DNA from: Gari tellinella
Taxonomy: Eukaryota; Mollusca; Bivalvia; Cardiida; Psammobiidae
Length of the DNA: 64,000 nucleotides
Assembly (NCBI GenBank): GCA_922989275.2
Contig: OV277858.1
Coordinates: 2,604,001 to 2,668,000, forward strand
Direction: 5' to 3'
Under the pieces are notes generated by a model that saw only the letters and a program-made list of their open reading frames with translations, was not told where the DNA came from and made no database searches. Shown here piece by piece: positions 26,601-41,300 of this stretch. Positions within the stretch are counted from its first letter, which is position 1; each line of letters opens with the position of its first letter. A program made the position numbers and the translations under genes.

Positions 26601-29600
26601 TAAAAGACAGAATAAACACAGAACCTCATGTGTTTAGCTATAAAGGCCTACATAGAATCACGTAGAACATGTGGTGTTCAGGATTGTCTAGGTAGATCTA
26701 GGCACATGTATGGTTATCCCAAAACAAAATTGTTGCAAAGAGCCTAAAACATGGGCAGAACACATCTATATAACCGGGTAGAGTCTAATGCCACCTTTTA
26801 GTCCATTTTTTGTGACGCGATGCTTAAAATTAATTAGTTCATTTCTCTACGAAAATTGTGCGATTGAAGAAAACCATCTACTAAATAACAGAAATACATA
26901 GATTTAGATCTATCTAGAAATCTACTCACCAACTTTTTAGCGTTAGCGAGATCCCTGCCGTCCGTTATGGGCGTTTTTCAAAAGATGTCCAAATTAAAAC
27001 TTAGGAAAAACTGAAAAATTAACATTGTTACAGGTGATGTTTTAATTCATAACTGCCAAAAAAACAACTTTTCAAGCACGAAAACTTAAAATTTTGGATT
27101 TTCATCAAAGGTTTGAGAATTTTTCAACGGCAATAATAAGACATACCATAAGAAATTCCATCATTTTACCATTTCATTTTCGAGTTGTTATAAAGTAATT
27201 ATTCTTAGTACAGACAATATCTGATAGATAGTCGTTTATAAATACTATAACTATACACAGAGTGGCAAAATATAACCTAGAAATGTTTTAAAGTTGAAGC
27301 CCCGAATTAAAAATGAATAATTAAAAAAAAACTCGGAACTTGAAACTTAAACCTTTTAACATTTAAACATGTTTACGTTACGCAGAAAGTTGTGTTGTTT
27401 TCAATTGTTATTAAGCACTATCTGATAAATAAGCCAGTACAATTAAAGAACTTACAGAACTGCATTTGCAAAATAGTTCTTGAATTTAAGTACCAGTAAC
27501 AGCAGAGAAACTGTAGTAACAGCACATACCAATAGTAACAGCACTGGTTTTAAATACCGTCATCATATACCTTAAAAGGTGCGTGTTTACTGACAAATAC
27601 ATCATTTGCCATAAATCACTATCCAGATTTATTCTTTCAAGACCATCATTTCCAAAAAACATAGTTGTGAGTTGGTAGTGTTATCAGATTAAAGTACAAT
27701 CTGTTCGAAACATATATCAATTAAAACTATAGTAACAGTGCAGAAAATCAAGTAACATGATGGAATTTAAGGAGTGTATTAGATAAGGTGGACATTATTG
27801 TATTTTATACAACACACACCGTTTATAACAAAACCATGACTATTTATTTGCCACAACCCTTCTAATCCATCTCACACAATGTAGTTTTACTGTGATATCT
27901 TCTCAATGTGCAATCTGATTTGAAACAAAGTACCGGTAATTGAAAACCACTATAAACTGTTATCTTGTTTGGTTCACACAGCTCATGCTTTTCATATATA
28001 TGTAACACTTCGTGGTTACGCACATGTCAAGATGCACATCTGTCTGAACACCTATAGTTACAAGAAAAGAGAATGGATAACAACTCCGCATCTATTAGCA
28101 ATATCAAACAAATTTGACAGCCTATCATTCAAAGCAATCACAAGCAGATGTTAAGTGCTTGTGTGGCGGCTGTAAAAAGTCGCCCCGTACTTCATTCTCA
28201 GTGTTGTTATACTTTCTGGTCCTTTGGAATCATTGATTTCAGCGCATTTACAGTTGAAAGTTTAATTCCGCTTAAGCCGGTGCTAGGGGGCGTGAGCACT
28301 GTTGCACATTTCAGTATTGCTCATGAATAGACTCAATTAAACCGAATCTGCAATTTTCGGTATTTGCTTTGTTTTCTGTGCTTTCAAAGGATCTCCCCTT
28401 ATTCAGATTTTTTTTGTTATCAAATGCCATCTACCTTGTTTAATATAGTCAATGGTTCCATAAAAGGAACATTCCGCTTTACTTTAAATAAATACGAAAG
28501 ACTCAAACAATACACCCACCTCTCAAGCAGAACACACACACAGTCATACCATAACGAACATACACACACACACACGCACGCACACAATTCCATTCCTTCA
28601 TCTACAGACTAAATAGAAATCAGCACGCAAGACAAACATAAAGCAAAGTGAGCATAGGAGCCCGCCTTGGTACGGTCAGCAGCAATAAAAAAATAATTAT
28701 AAATTAATCATTAACTACAACTGGGGGGTTAACACTGGGTTTCGGGGCGCTTCAAGGGGTCACCTATCTTCAACACTGGAAACAAGCTATATAAAGTAAA
28801 GGGTTACTTTTCTGGAAAAGCACAGGTTTGCAAACTTCTTATACTCACTATACAGTTATAAATATTTATCAAATAAAACATTTGCAATACTCTTTAAGCT
28901 TAAAGCAGACTGAAAGTACATCAGAATGCAACTTAAGGCACTATCTATTTTACTTTAAACCCGCATTAATTAGTCACTTATCTTCAATACTAGGAACTTA
29001 CTACAGGTTTATACAGTCATAAGTATGACTGTCAATAACAAGTGTTGTCGATATTGTAGCAGGTTGTAGCTTAACACTTAAAGCTTAGAGCAGATTGAAC
29101 GTAACGTAGAATGCGTCCTAATGCGCATTCTGCCTTACTTTAAACCCGATGTAAGTGGTCACATATCTTCAACAATCTAGGAACAATGGGACTATTGTTT
29201 ATACAATCATGAATATGTATTTTCAATATTAAAGCATAACGCATATTCTAGATACTGTAAAATATGATAGCTTAAAACCATAAACTTAAATCAGGCTGAA
29301 ACAAAAGCAGAACGGACCTAAAGGTGCATTTTGCTTGAATTTGAGCCCTCTTTTAGCGGTCAATTATCTTCAAAGTTATGAAGCAAGTACTAGATTATGT
29401 GACGGAAGAAGAGAAATTAGAGTCTACTGATGCCCTCAAACAGCACGTCCTCAAAGCACAGACAGAAGGAGATATATAATTATAATGCATCAAACGATCT
29501 AAGGAAACATATCTTACAATGAAGTTGACAACTATGTCCACTACACATTTGACTTTAGTCAAAATGTTTACCTGCCTCACCACTCAGGACAAATGGACCC

Positions 29601-32600
29601 AGTATATTTCACGTCATTGAGGAATGTCCAGATCTTTGGATTCAGGATATACGGCATCCCGACACAGCAAAATTTCCTGATTTCCTTATGAAAATGAGAC
29701 GATTGGCACGAGATGGATACGAGATACAGCGGAGAGTCAGCTTGCGCCATACATGCAGACAACTGTTTAGGTTTGTCCTTCTGACAAACTAACTTAAACC
29801 TCACACACTCTGTCTCTGGACATTTTGTAATCTGCTTTATTTCTAAGTATAACAGTTTTCCTTCAATGCGTTTGATTATAATCAAAATGTCAACCAGTAA
29901 GTTTAGGTCATGATGGTAAGCAGAGTTTCTCGTCATCTCGTCTGGATCCAAACTATTTGCTAAACACATACAAGTTGAAAGAATGTTGCGGAAGATTAAC
30001 ATATTATTACAACACCAACGGGGTTCCAACAAATGCAATACATAGAAAATAATGTCTAATTGTCTATTATGATTTATTATTAATTGGCAAACTACTCTGA
30101 ACTATGTTTCTAAAATGTCCTTATCAGTCAATAAGACAGGCGACAGCGTAGTTTACTTGAGCCAGTCTTCAAACCACTAATAGGCATTAGGTAAGTGTGG
30201 TATTTCTTTTTTTGATGAAACAGAATGACAAAATCTCTTTTTTTTCTGTTTAAAAATTTAAACCAATGATATGATTCGTGTCATTATAAATATCATTCAT
30301 AATAATATAAATTATATAAGCAATGGTATTGGATGACCGAAATGCTACATGCCAACACGAAGCAATATCAACATTTCTAAATGCTCCATGATGCCAATTA
30401 ATGTACTGTACTTATAAGTGACATATTAAGGTTGAGAATCCCTAATGATATCGGGTCAATATTGGTTAGTACCGATTGTCTACAGACAGCGATCGGCCAT
30501 TCTCGTCAAATCACAGCTCAATCCAAACACTGCTCAAGGGTGAGAATTAGGGCTGACCAAAGCATAGCTAGGAACAACCCATCAGTGGACGAAAATAGTC
30601 GATCGCTGGACGTATAGTTCCGATGCTGGTCCTATCTAAGTAGGGGTCCTAAACCATTATTCATAAGAACCTGTATGTAATTTAAAAGTACAAAACTTAC
30701 TTTTTTATTTTACATACTCTTCAACGAAAAGCATGTCGGTGTTGCAATGCCCACCTCCTCAACTTACAATTCACTTTACAGGTGAACTATAGTTGAAAAA
30801 TGAACTCAATCCCAGAAAATATCAGTACTTTAGGATGGATAGAGATAAAGAGGTGTAGCAGTTGTCAAGACCAAAAGTGATGCAGCAGAACAGGAGATAT
30901 CTGTGCTTAAACCTAGGGCCCAGTTTCTAGAAAGTTTACCGGACATTTTACCACCCGCTTGACTATTGTTACAGAGACAAAACTACTTGTATAAGACAGT
31001 TAGACCGTTTGTGCGTCAGCAGCATAAAGACATCACGTGTCCACCGCCAAGTGCCGACATGGCCGAATAACACGTTCTTCATGGAAGTTCAGGAGATGAT
31101 CTAGATGGAGTGTTATACTAATATATATCTTATATGCACCATTTTCATACGACATTTAACTCTTTCTTGCTAATCGTTTAGATCGACATTCTTAGATTTC
31201 AGTTTGGATTCGGATGAATGACCGAATAATACGCCTCCTTATATGGCTCCAAGCTGTACGGCACTCATAGTTTTGTGTTTTACGGCACTTTTAAAGGATA
31301 TACACATGTATATGGGAAAAAACGTCACAATCAGTGTATTGAGTCATCAAATACGCGACCTCATTTTGAGTTTTTTTTATTGCTTTACCTGTTTGTTTTA
31401 AACTGCCGTAAAATTCAAAGTAATTGTCGTATTGACATTCGGTATTCGGTATGGTGTATGAAAATGCCTCGTCTTTACTTTTCTGCATAAAGTCAAATTC
31501 GAAAAAAGTCTCATTTAGCCCGGTTTTCCTGGAGCGGGACTCATATAAAAGCAGACGGTAACGTTAAGCAGGATGAAAGTAAAACAGAAGTTTATTTCAA
31601 GAGCTGTCTGCTTTACAAGTAGCCTAGTAGAAACAACCATCTGTCTTGAAAAAATGGATGAAATGGATTAATTGAATGGGGAATGATGCAATCTATAAAA
31701 TAAAACAGAACACATTTGCCATGCCTGTCTACATTATTTTGAGCCTGCTTTAACTAACCACCTGTTTTGAACATGGAATTGGAAGAAATAAATTTGATAT
31801 CAAAAGGACGTGTTATGTTTATAAGCTTTTATATCTGGATTTTAATTGCATGTGTACCTGTACAAAGCCAAATGGAAACATTTTACTGGAACCGCTATTG
31901 GCATTAAACTGTTTCCTCCAGTCGTCGATCATGGCAGGGAATGTACAATTGTAATCCTCTTTGTTTTTATGAGTATTAGCTTCTCCTGAAACATTATTTG
32001 AAACTCGTTATTTGTAATCAATACTCTATAATTATATGTGAGTAAACATAAGGTTATTTTATATCAGAAATAGACAGTTGCTCAGTCCTTTATTCTCGAT
32101 AGACGTGAACGTTACTGTAAACTAATTATGCTATACCAATCTCAGTTTGACTAATGAGGCTTATACATACTCATACTCGAAAGGTTTTACGATGGTTATC
32201 TCTTACAAAAATATCACAGTAATATAGCTATGCACAAAAAGCATATGTTTTGGAAGGGAACTGTCTTACAAGGCGTTATAATCGAAATTACAAAAGGATA
32301 TGTCTATAAGTATAGTAAATGTTCTTTCCTACATGTCCGATGCATTACAGAACTATTATTTACATTTATCAAATAACGTTTGTGTTTAGATAATAACCAA
32401 CGGAAATAGTTTTGAATATCTAAATGTTGTTAAAATATATATTTAATTCGCTTTTACAGTTTTTAAAGTAATATCGCGACACCAAGAGGTTCTAGATCCA
32501 CACCTCACTTATATCGATCAAATATATGAGGTATTGACATAAACATTTTAGCCCTGAACAGAAGCCCATATGTACACATATTCTGGATTTTAACCGTTTC

Positions 32601-35326
32601 TGTACTTGGACTGACGTACACATACATCACTTCATGGCTTTATCCATTCATCGTATCAGTGAAAATGATACTCCTTTTGGAAGCCTTCTACTGTATCATG
32701 TCAGGGAGTGGCCCCATTCTTTTCTGCCACTTAACTAAGCCGGCATGCCCGATCACCACATTATGGTTAAATGACCATGTCTGCTGTATGCAGGATAACA
32801 ATTAAACATTACATCTAATTTCGATATATTTTTGTAATATAAACATTCTCTAAGTATATCCCTTTGTTTACTTGATTATCATTCCTCAATTATATACTTA
32901 TCTCAAAAGTCCGCGAAGTTAGGATCTCCCGTTATTCAGATTTATATAATTCACAACAGCAGATATTAAGTGCTTGTGTGGCGGCTATAAAAACTCGCCC
33001 CGTACTTCATTCTCCTTGTTGTTATACTTTCTGGTCCTTTGGAATCATTTATTTCAGCGTATTTACAGTTGAACGTTGAATTCCGCTTAAGCTGATGCTA
33101 GGGGGCGTGGTCACGGTTGCATATTTCAGTATTGCTCATGAACAGATTCAATTAAACCGAGTCTGCAATTTTCAATATTTGCTTTGTTTTCTGTGCTTTC
33201 AAAGGAGCTCCCCTTATTCAGATTTGCGATTGCTTTTCTACCCTTTATAAGTGTTTAGCTTGACTTCTCCTATCTAGATCTACATATTTCGTCACTTAAA
33301 CGCCAAAAGGGCTCATTAATAGTTTTCACAGTTTTGAGATATAGCCCTCTGAAATTTAGATGTGTCCTAAATATCCACTTTTACATTTACAGACTAAATA
33401 TTCAACACTCGTATAGTATATATGGACGTTAATTGGTCATATGAAAAGCATAAAAAATAAATACCTACCATTTAAAGATATATTTTGATCATTTTGTTGA
33501 TGAGCCCCTTTTGCATAGCATATTTGTCGATTTCAATGTAGAGTATTTACAGCCAAAAGGGCTCATCAGCTTTTGTTTGTTTCTACTAGTACAGTTAAAA
33601 TGAATTAATAAGTTATTCAAAGCACTGACAAAGCAATATTAACCTTTGATTCAACAGTTTATCAACTTACGAGTGTTAAATGAAGTATTTTACCAAAACT
33701 GTTCAGATATTATACCCCACCAAAAAAAAAAAAAAGGAAAAAAAAGTATTTTGTGTGTGTTCAGTTTCCTATTTCTCTTTAACTAACCACTAGACATACA
33801 TGGGTTAAATATAATTACATGAGCATTTATGTAACTGTCATCTATACCATCTGACTCTGTAAGATGACCGTAAGTCAAAACGTTAAAGTACCTCTAACTT
33901 CTTATGTTTCCATTTAATCACGTGTCGTGACATCTCTTTGGAATTGTCTTGAAAACAACGACTCCAAAGGAATGTCACAAGAGAGGATTAGCTGCAGAAA
34001 TTAATAATTATTGAGACATTTAGAATCTGACTTATAAAAACATTTGTCGTACGTTTTTTCGTAAGATGGGACCCTGATCTTTTGCTGAATTTATTTATGA
34101 ATTTATACATTACCAGAAAGCAGTCAACACATGTATTTGTCCAGTTAAAATTGTGAAAAGCGGTAAACAAAAGCATACAATTTTTTAAACGTGTGGTTGT
34201 TTAATGTATGACAAAAGTAATGCAGAGGGCCTCCGGGGCGTTTGGTATATTGGTATGTTCTTTATTGTTTTAATAATTACGATTCTACATTAAGGAGCCA
34301 TTTGCCTATATTTGTGTCAATATTTTATCGAGTGACAGCAATACACATGGTTGACTGTGTATTGGCAGTTGCACATCGCTAAATAGGACTTCAATTTGAA
34401 TAGGTTTGGGGTTATTCTCAAGGCAACTGGTTGTTTAATGCACACATAGGGCAATATGGAAAGGTCATTTGATACTTCCACTTGCGTTGAACAGCCACTC
34501 GTCTCAAAGTCCCATAAATAAAAGCACTCTTTTGTATCCGTATAAATTGACTGTGTTCTACAATTAGTACTGAGTAAAGCATTTGGCTTTACATTAAACC
34601 TGCTTTAAGGAACCATCTGTCCGAAAATTAAGCTATGGAGAGAAAGGGGTTCTGCGATGTATGGATGGAAGTTGAGGTCAAAATTTGAAGACAAATCGAT
34701 TATGGGTATGCAACAGCTGATTTGGTTAGACATGTTAATTATAAACAGGACAAGCCTCCCTTTTAAATGGAATGCCATCACTACTGGAGGTATATGCAAT
34801 CTTATGTTTATTTTATCCCTCTGAATTCTCAATCATATTCAGATTTAGTTTGTATGTCATCAGGGTATTCTTTTAATTTTTTCAATACTTTAACCTTGAG
34901 TCGGTTAACGTCGGTTAACGTAATTCGCATTTACATGACTATTGCAGTTATTATGACTTTTAAGATCAGGGAAAGAGTTAAGGGTCATGTGAATAATTGT
35001 GTATGGCTTATGTCTACGGGCTATACGAATAACGTGAATGTATATCAGAAGTTGAGGTAAAAATGCCTTACTTGTTGTATAGATAGAAGAAGTAAAGACA
35101 GGGCAAGAAATCGAAGTAATAATAGAAGTGACTGTAGTAGTTAAACTAGTATTGTAGTAGTTGAAAATGTAGTAAACAGCAGAAGTCGTAGAGATAGTAG
35201 TATCAATAGAAGTAATAGTAGTATTTGCAGTAATTGTAGGTTGCAGTATTAGTAGTTGCAGTAATAGTTGCAGTTGTAGCAATAGTAATGGTAGGTAAAA
35301 GAATTAAGAGTAGTAGTAATGTAAGG

Positions 35327-35374
<48 letters not shown>

Positions 35375-38300
35375 CAACAGTATCAGTAGTAGTTTAAACA
35401 AAATGTATTACCAAAATGTTTTACAGGAAAAGGGGTTGGGCCACAAGTTCTACCAACCTAGAATCGGCCCTTCCCCTACAGTTTCGCAAATAATACAAAT
35501 ACTGTTGGAGTGAGAGAGAGGAAGAGAGAGAGAGAGAGAGGATAGAAATAGACAGAGAGAAAGAGAGAAGTTGCTTGTTTCCAGGACCTGGTGTCTCCAC
35601 ATAATCTTGGTAAGAAGAATCAATTTAGATAAATAAAAGTACAAAGCTAGATTATCCACCCAGTGCATCTCTTTCAAATAGAGTGGCGGAACTAAGACGT
35701 ATATACAGCAAAATCATTGTTAAACGGTCTCTCAAAGTAACCCTTGATTTAGTAGTAGTAGCAGTAGATATATGTGTAATGGTAGAAGTATAAGTAGTGC
35801 TATTAATTGCTGTTATAGTAGTAGTAGCAGCAATAATAGTAGTAATAGTAACGGAAGTATTTTTGTTACAGTAGTAGCAGTAGTTGTAATGGTAGTAATT
35901 TTTGTAATAATATTTGTTGTTGGTTAACATCCGGTCCGTTTCTGCCATCTATGGGCTAATTGGACGCCCCAGAGAGAGGGGAGCGGATAAAGAGAACCCG
36001 GGCGCGATGTCCTACTCTTATTATCGAGAGATTATCTGGGTTTTTTAGATGTCCAGTGTAAAGCACTGATAAATCGGACCTCGGTTTATAAAGTCTCATC
36101 AGAAGGACTTAGTCAGGCAGGGGATCGAACTCACGACCCCTGACGTCGCAATCGGGCACCTTACCCCTCGTCTACGTCCGCCATTCGTAACAGTAGTAGT
36201 AGTGATTGGTGTAATAATAGTAGTAGTAGAAGCAGTGGTTGTAGTAGTAGCAGTAGTAGTAGCAGTAGTTGTAGGTAGTAAAAGATCTAGTTGTAGTATA
36301 TTGGTAGGTGGTAGTAGTAATAGTTACAGTAGGTAGTAGTACAATTAAGTAGTATTATATGTAGTAGTAGTACATGTGGTAGTAGTACTAGTAGCATTAG
36401 TAGTATGTTTTGTAGTAGTAGTAATAGTAAGTTGTAGTAGTAGTAATGATATGCAGTAGAACTAGTAGAAAGAGTACTGGTAAGGTACTAGTTAGTAGCA
36501 GTAGTAGTAATAGTAAGTAACAATACTAGTAGTTGTACTAGTAAGTAGTGGTAGATGTGGTAGCAGTAGTAATAGTAACAATAAGTAGTAGTAGCAGTAA
36601 TGGTAATAATAGTGGTAGTACTATTTGTAGTAGTCTTAGTAATAGTAGTAGGATAAGTTGTAGATGTTTACTAGTAGATTCTAGTTGTTTGCATTTGAAA
36701 GTCAAACAATTAAAGAAAATTCAGTTTTCTCTGGAGCCAAAAGGGCTCATCAGCAAATGCAAATTTCTTTCAAATCTAATATTAGCAAATAAATTGTTAG
36801 AAACAATACTTTATGCTTTGAATTTTTTTTTTTATGTATTTGTATTTATCTAAGTACTATAAAGTGCAATAGAACTATTTATTGTGTGAAAAATATCTTA
36901 AGAGCCAATAGGGCTCATAAACAAAAACGAATGTTGAACTATTTTCAATACGATTTAAGTTATAATAAAACACTTTTAAACATTAAAAAGCCTCATGTTC
37001 AAATACAACAAGCTATGATAATACAATTAACTGCAGGAATAGGTATTATATCTTCACAACAAATGGGCATGGTTGTCGGTAAGAACGTATACTTTCATTT
37101 AACGTCAACAAAAGGAAATACGTAAGCAAGTTCAAGGTCGATACAATGTTAGCAGATTAATAAAATTATGATGTCAATGTGATGTCATTTTAATCGCAGT
37201 AACTGTGTAGTTGCAAATATGGCATATTCATAAAACAATTAGGTATATTATATATATACATGAAAAGGGCTCATCAACACGTGTAACTGCTGTTGAGCCC
37301 TTTTGGCTCAAACACATTTGTTGATGAGCCCTTTTGGCACTAGTTTTGGAAACAGTCAAAATGTCAAGTGTATTTTTTTACGTTTAAAATCAGGATGTAA
37401 AGCCCACTATTAATTTATCATATAGTTTACATTGACTATAAGTCAATTTCGTCAAAAAGTGAAATTTGACCAAATATGTTGTTGAGCCCTTTTGGCGTTT
37501 AAGTGACGATTTGCTTGATGGTCGACTTCAGAAAGTGTACCTGATATGTTAAATGTATGTCTGCTTTGTTGGAGGATTATAACGTTTCTTTTTTGTCGCA
37601 ATCGACTTCATCGACGTCTAAACACGGTTTGTCATTAGTAAACTTAAAGGATTTGAAATGGCAACTTTGAATCTCATAATCTAAAATGTCCCATGCTTTC
37701 ACCTATTAATTTAGTACGTTATAACAGTACGTTTGTAAGTTTTGCGGTGTCTAAGGATTTTAGGTAACAAGAGTACGTGACCCATAGTTGGTGAGTTATG
37801 TGTGTGGGGGTCCTAGTTAAGGTTTGCGCATTCCTTTGATGTAATGGATGATGCATTATAAGTATTTATATATATAAGCTATGTTTTATTCCTATCTTTT
37901 ATATTGTTTATACATATATCATATTGTATGTGTTGAAATAAATGTTTTGTGTCTTATTCTAGAATGCCTTTATATAGCTCTTCACTACAGTACAATACGC
38001 ACTAGATACCACGGTTTGTTTGATTCGAACTCCTATCTGACAAATCACCTAATACTTTATTGCATCAATAATCCATAAAGTGTCTTCGGTTAGCAGCTTT
38101 AATAAGAAAACAATGAAATGTTGCTTTCTTTTATCCTGCAGCGTTCTTTATGCGTTAATGTTGGACGCCAGTTTCGTAGAGCTTATGGGTTCTTAGGGTT
38201 CAAGGATAACCTCGAATAGGCCTCAGCCCGCGGCTATGTGAATTTGGTTTTGAATGAAGCAGCAACACGTTTATAGTTTATTGTCTCGATGACTGGAGTT

Positions 38301-41300
38301 CAAAGAGAATGATCTAAAACAAGATTAAGACAATAATCAGTATCAAGCATAAACATTACAAATTGGCATTTGATTTTGTAAATAAACATGTACATACAAA
38401 GGTGTAAACAATTTATGCAAAGCATTTAAGTTGAACCTGTATATAATAAAAACCAAGACGATACTAATATATGAAACTAATTATTCAAGTGATTAAATAA
38501 TGAAAATGGTTACCTGGCTATGGGAATAATATCCGGATAAAATATATATTATGCTCAAATAAAGATGGCTGTTCTAAATAATTCAAATGACCGAAGTGAC
38601 CGAAATGACATAACACGTGATTAAAAAGGTAGCATGCAGAAATGGTTAGTTCCCTTTGACTATTAAAGTTAGAAAATAATAATTTAGACATGGGGTTTAT
38701 TAGAACTAAAGGGAATGGAAAAACAACAAACACACCCAATTTAATGATCAAATGTAATAAACTCCAGAAACAACGAATATCACCCTATGGCATACGACGT
38801 ACACAGTTTAAAAAACATTGACTAACGAGCACTATAATATAGGATTCCTAATAATATAAAGGATAGGCCATGGCAGTGATTTTCCTATATTTCACCTTGC
38901 TTTTAATTTTAAAAGTCACACGCCTAAGCCCTGTATCTTATAAACTATTTCTAGTTTTTAAGATAGGAGACAACTAAAGCAGGTTGAAAGTAAATCACCA
39001 TTTGAAGCATATTAAACGTAAAGGCGTTATGATCTACTTTATAACTGTTTAAGTTACAATCTGCTACAATAAAGTAAGTAGTTGTTATAGTACATACCCA
39101 TGACTGTTTATTTAAAGATGAAATACTATATTATTTTTACAGTGTCTAAACAAATTAAATACCGAACAATTGTTAATGGAGTAATTGGTATAGCACAGAA
39201 AAAAACACTACACACTGTCATCTAAGCGGAATTTGTATTGCTCTTACCTTGGTACCATATGACCCCAAAAATGGACATCTGTAACAACGGGTTTACCATG
39301 GTATTCCATAGCATGGAACTGCCTTTAGCATTTTCTTGGCTGAACAAAAACAAAACTATAAAATATGAAATTGTATTAAATAACCTTCCATTCGGGAGAG
39401 ACATGCGTTAACTTGTATATTATTGTTTAAAAAAAAATGTCGTCAGTATTATGTTTGCTTCCAATTAATCTGTGTTGCTTGTGTTTAACAATGACGCATT
39501 CGTTAACAATCCGTGTCAATGGCTCTAGTTGTTTAACCTTATTACCCGCCTTATATCTTTGAGAGTTTGAAACCTGCTTAAACAACAAATATTCGGGGAA
39601 ATTCGATATATTACATTTTAACATAATCCAATTATCTTGAGTAAATCAGTTTGACGCACTTTTTTTTTTTGCTGAATGACAATCCACAACTTCGGAGAGT
39701 TTGTGGGGAAGACCATGCCTCAATATTGGTGTCAACATAACTCGTCGCCACAAGACCTATAAGAAAAGTAACAAACTACGTTTTTAAGGCTTCTTACTGA
39801 AGTAATGTTAAAAATGACTTATCAAGTAGCAACACAAAGTTAGAGCTGTTATTCAAAGGACCCCATCCTTGAGTAAACAGTCCCAACGTATATGAGCTCA
39901 AACGCATTACACATTGTACTGAAATTCGGTCAGAAAAGTGTTTTACTTAAATTAATGTGCGATATATATTATCACTAAGCGAATAAATTGAAATATTTTG
40001 AAGTTATGGTATCTTTATATCGTTTGGTACTTACAACACTTTGATAGCAGTTAAACTTAATCGCAATTTTCCGGTGCACAATTTCACGTGATAATTTTCA
40101 TATAAAGCAGCAGCAGCACGAAGAAAAACACAACTTATCCAAAAAAGGGCAAAACTGTTGGAACTTTTTTAATAGTAATTAAAGTACAATGTACACGTGT
40201 TCGCATTACAGTAAGACAAGTTGTAAAATTTAAACAACAAAATATATGTAGAAGAAACGCGGCGAATTTTATGTGGATCGCGAGACGGACAAACATACAA
40301 CCCGATTCCATGTTATACTGTGGGAGTATACACTTTTTTGATAATTGACAGTGGCAGGAATGATGAACGTATATGTAACAGGATTCGTTTAAAAGGGGGG
40401 TAATTCAGTCAGGCTTGTTTGGTTTTACTTGTTTGATGTGCAGAGTTCTTTCCTTTTACCTGTCTCTGGAACTTCATATGTGTGAGATTTAGTGAATTAT
40501 GGGAATTCCTCATGCTTAAGCATTAGGCGGGATACAGCCAGTTGAGTCGTGGCAATTAGGTTGTGGTCAGTGTTAGAAGAAGGTCGTATGGATTTGGATT
40601 GCAATTATATAAGTTTGCTTTCTTTCTGTAGGTTAGTATATTAATATGGTTTAATGTTAGGCAGAGTCGTTTTGGTGCAGCTGATTTATTAATTTAATAG
40701 TAATTACTGTCTAAATTGTATATTGGTAATTGCAACAGGTTAAGGGTCCGCTTCCATTATCTAATTTCCTTTTCAGCAAAGTCATTGTTTAGGTTTTAAG
40801 TATGTTCATGCTGTCACTCATTAACATCTTTCCTCATTCTCATTATTGCTAATCTTGTTTGCAGTTAACATAGTCACGAGAGAAATACGTTAGAGAGAGG
40901 TGCAGCTCCAGTCACACTGAATTAGTGAGTGTTGTGACATGGCCGGCTAGTATTATATGTATTGCCTGTATTAAAGTATCCTTGCTGTTTATCGGAGATT
41001 GTATTGTTTGACGCGTTTATGCACAGTTGTACTTATGTTCGTTTTGGTATTTATTTTGCAGAGTTGAAATTAACGAGTATATAGCTGCATTTTCCATACT
41101 CCTATATAACGATAAACCAGAAGAACGTTGTTGCGTTGTAACCCTGCACCCCAAAAGACCTGAAACCCCGCCTAGTTACATAAAGCAAAATACTCTAGGT
41201 TACAGATAAGGTATATTTTCAGGACGATAGTATTTTGTAGCTTACATGTATATGTAGAATTTTACTTTCATTATTATAATCAGCCTATGAGCTGAAAGTA

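Larger units (their letters stand above)
33290..37508. mobile_element. 4.2-kb TIR element with recurrent GGGCTCATCA motif
   Basis: The left end CGTCACTTAAACGCCAAAAG (from 33290) and the right end (to 37508) are inverted copies over about 25 bases. A candidate 4-bp target duplication ATTT flanks them (33286-33289, 37509-37512). GCCAAAAGGGCTCATCA-type motifs recur in both orientations at about 33301, 33502, 33552, 36738, 36901, 37263, 37290, 37322 and 37482, that is, clustered in the two subterminal regions, as with transposase binding sites. The core is TAG-trinucleotide DNA with a SINE inserted. No transposase was seen, so it is non-autonomous. Superfamily undetermined. Confidence 0.75.

Noticed and set aside
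29577..30038. 153-residue open frame on the minus strand as a host protein or an SIAE exon
   Set aside because: SIAE exons 7 and 8 join directly in phase 0, and the LANSLDPDE motif marks a widespread repeat translation.
35652..35948. Thr/Ile/Tyr-rich open frames in the trinucleotide region
   Set aside because: Low-complexity translation of TAG repeats with no other coding signal.
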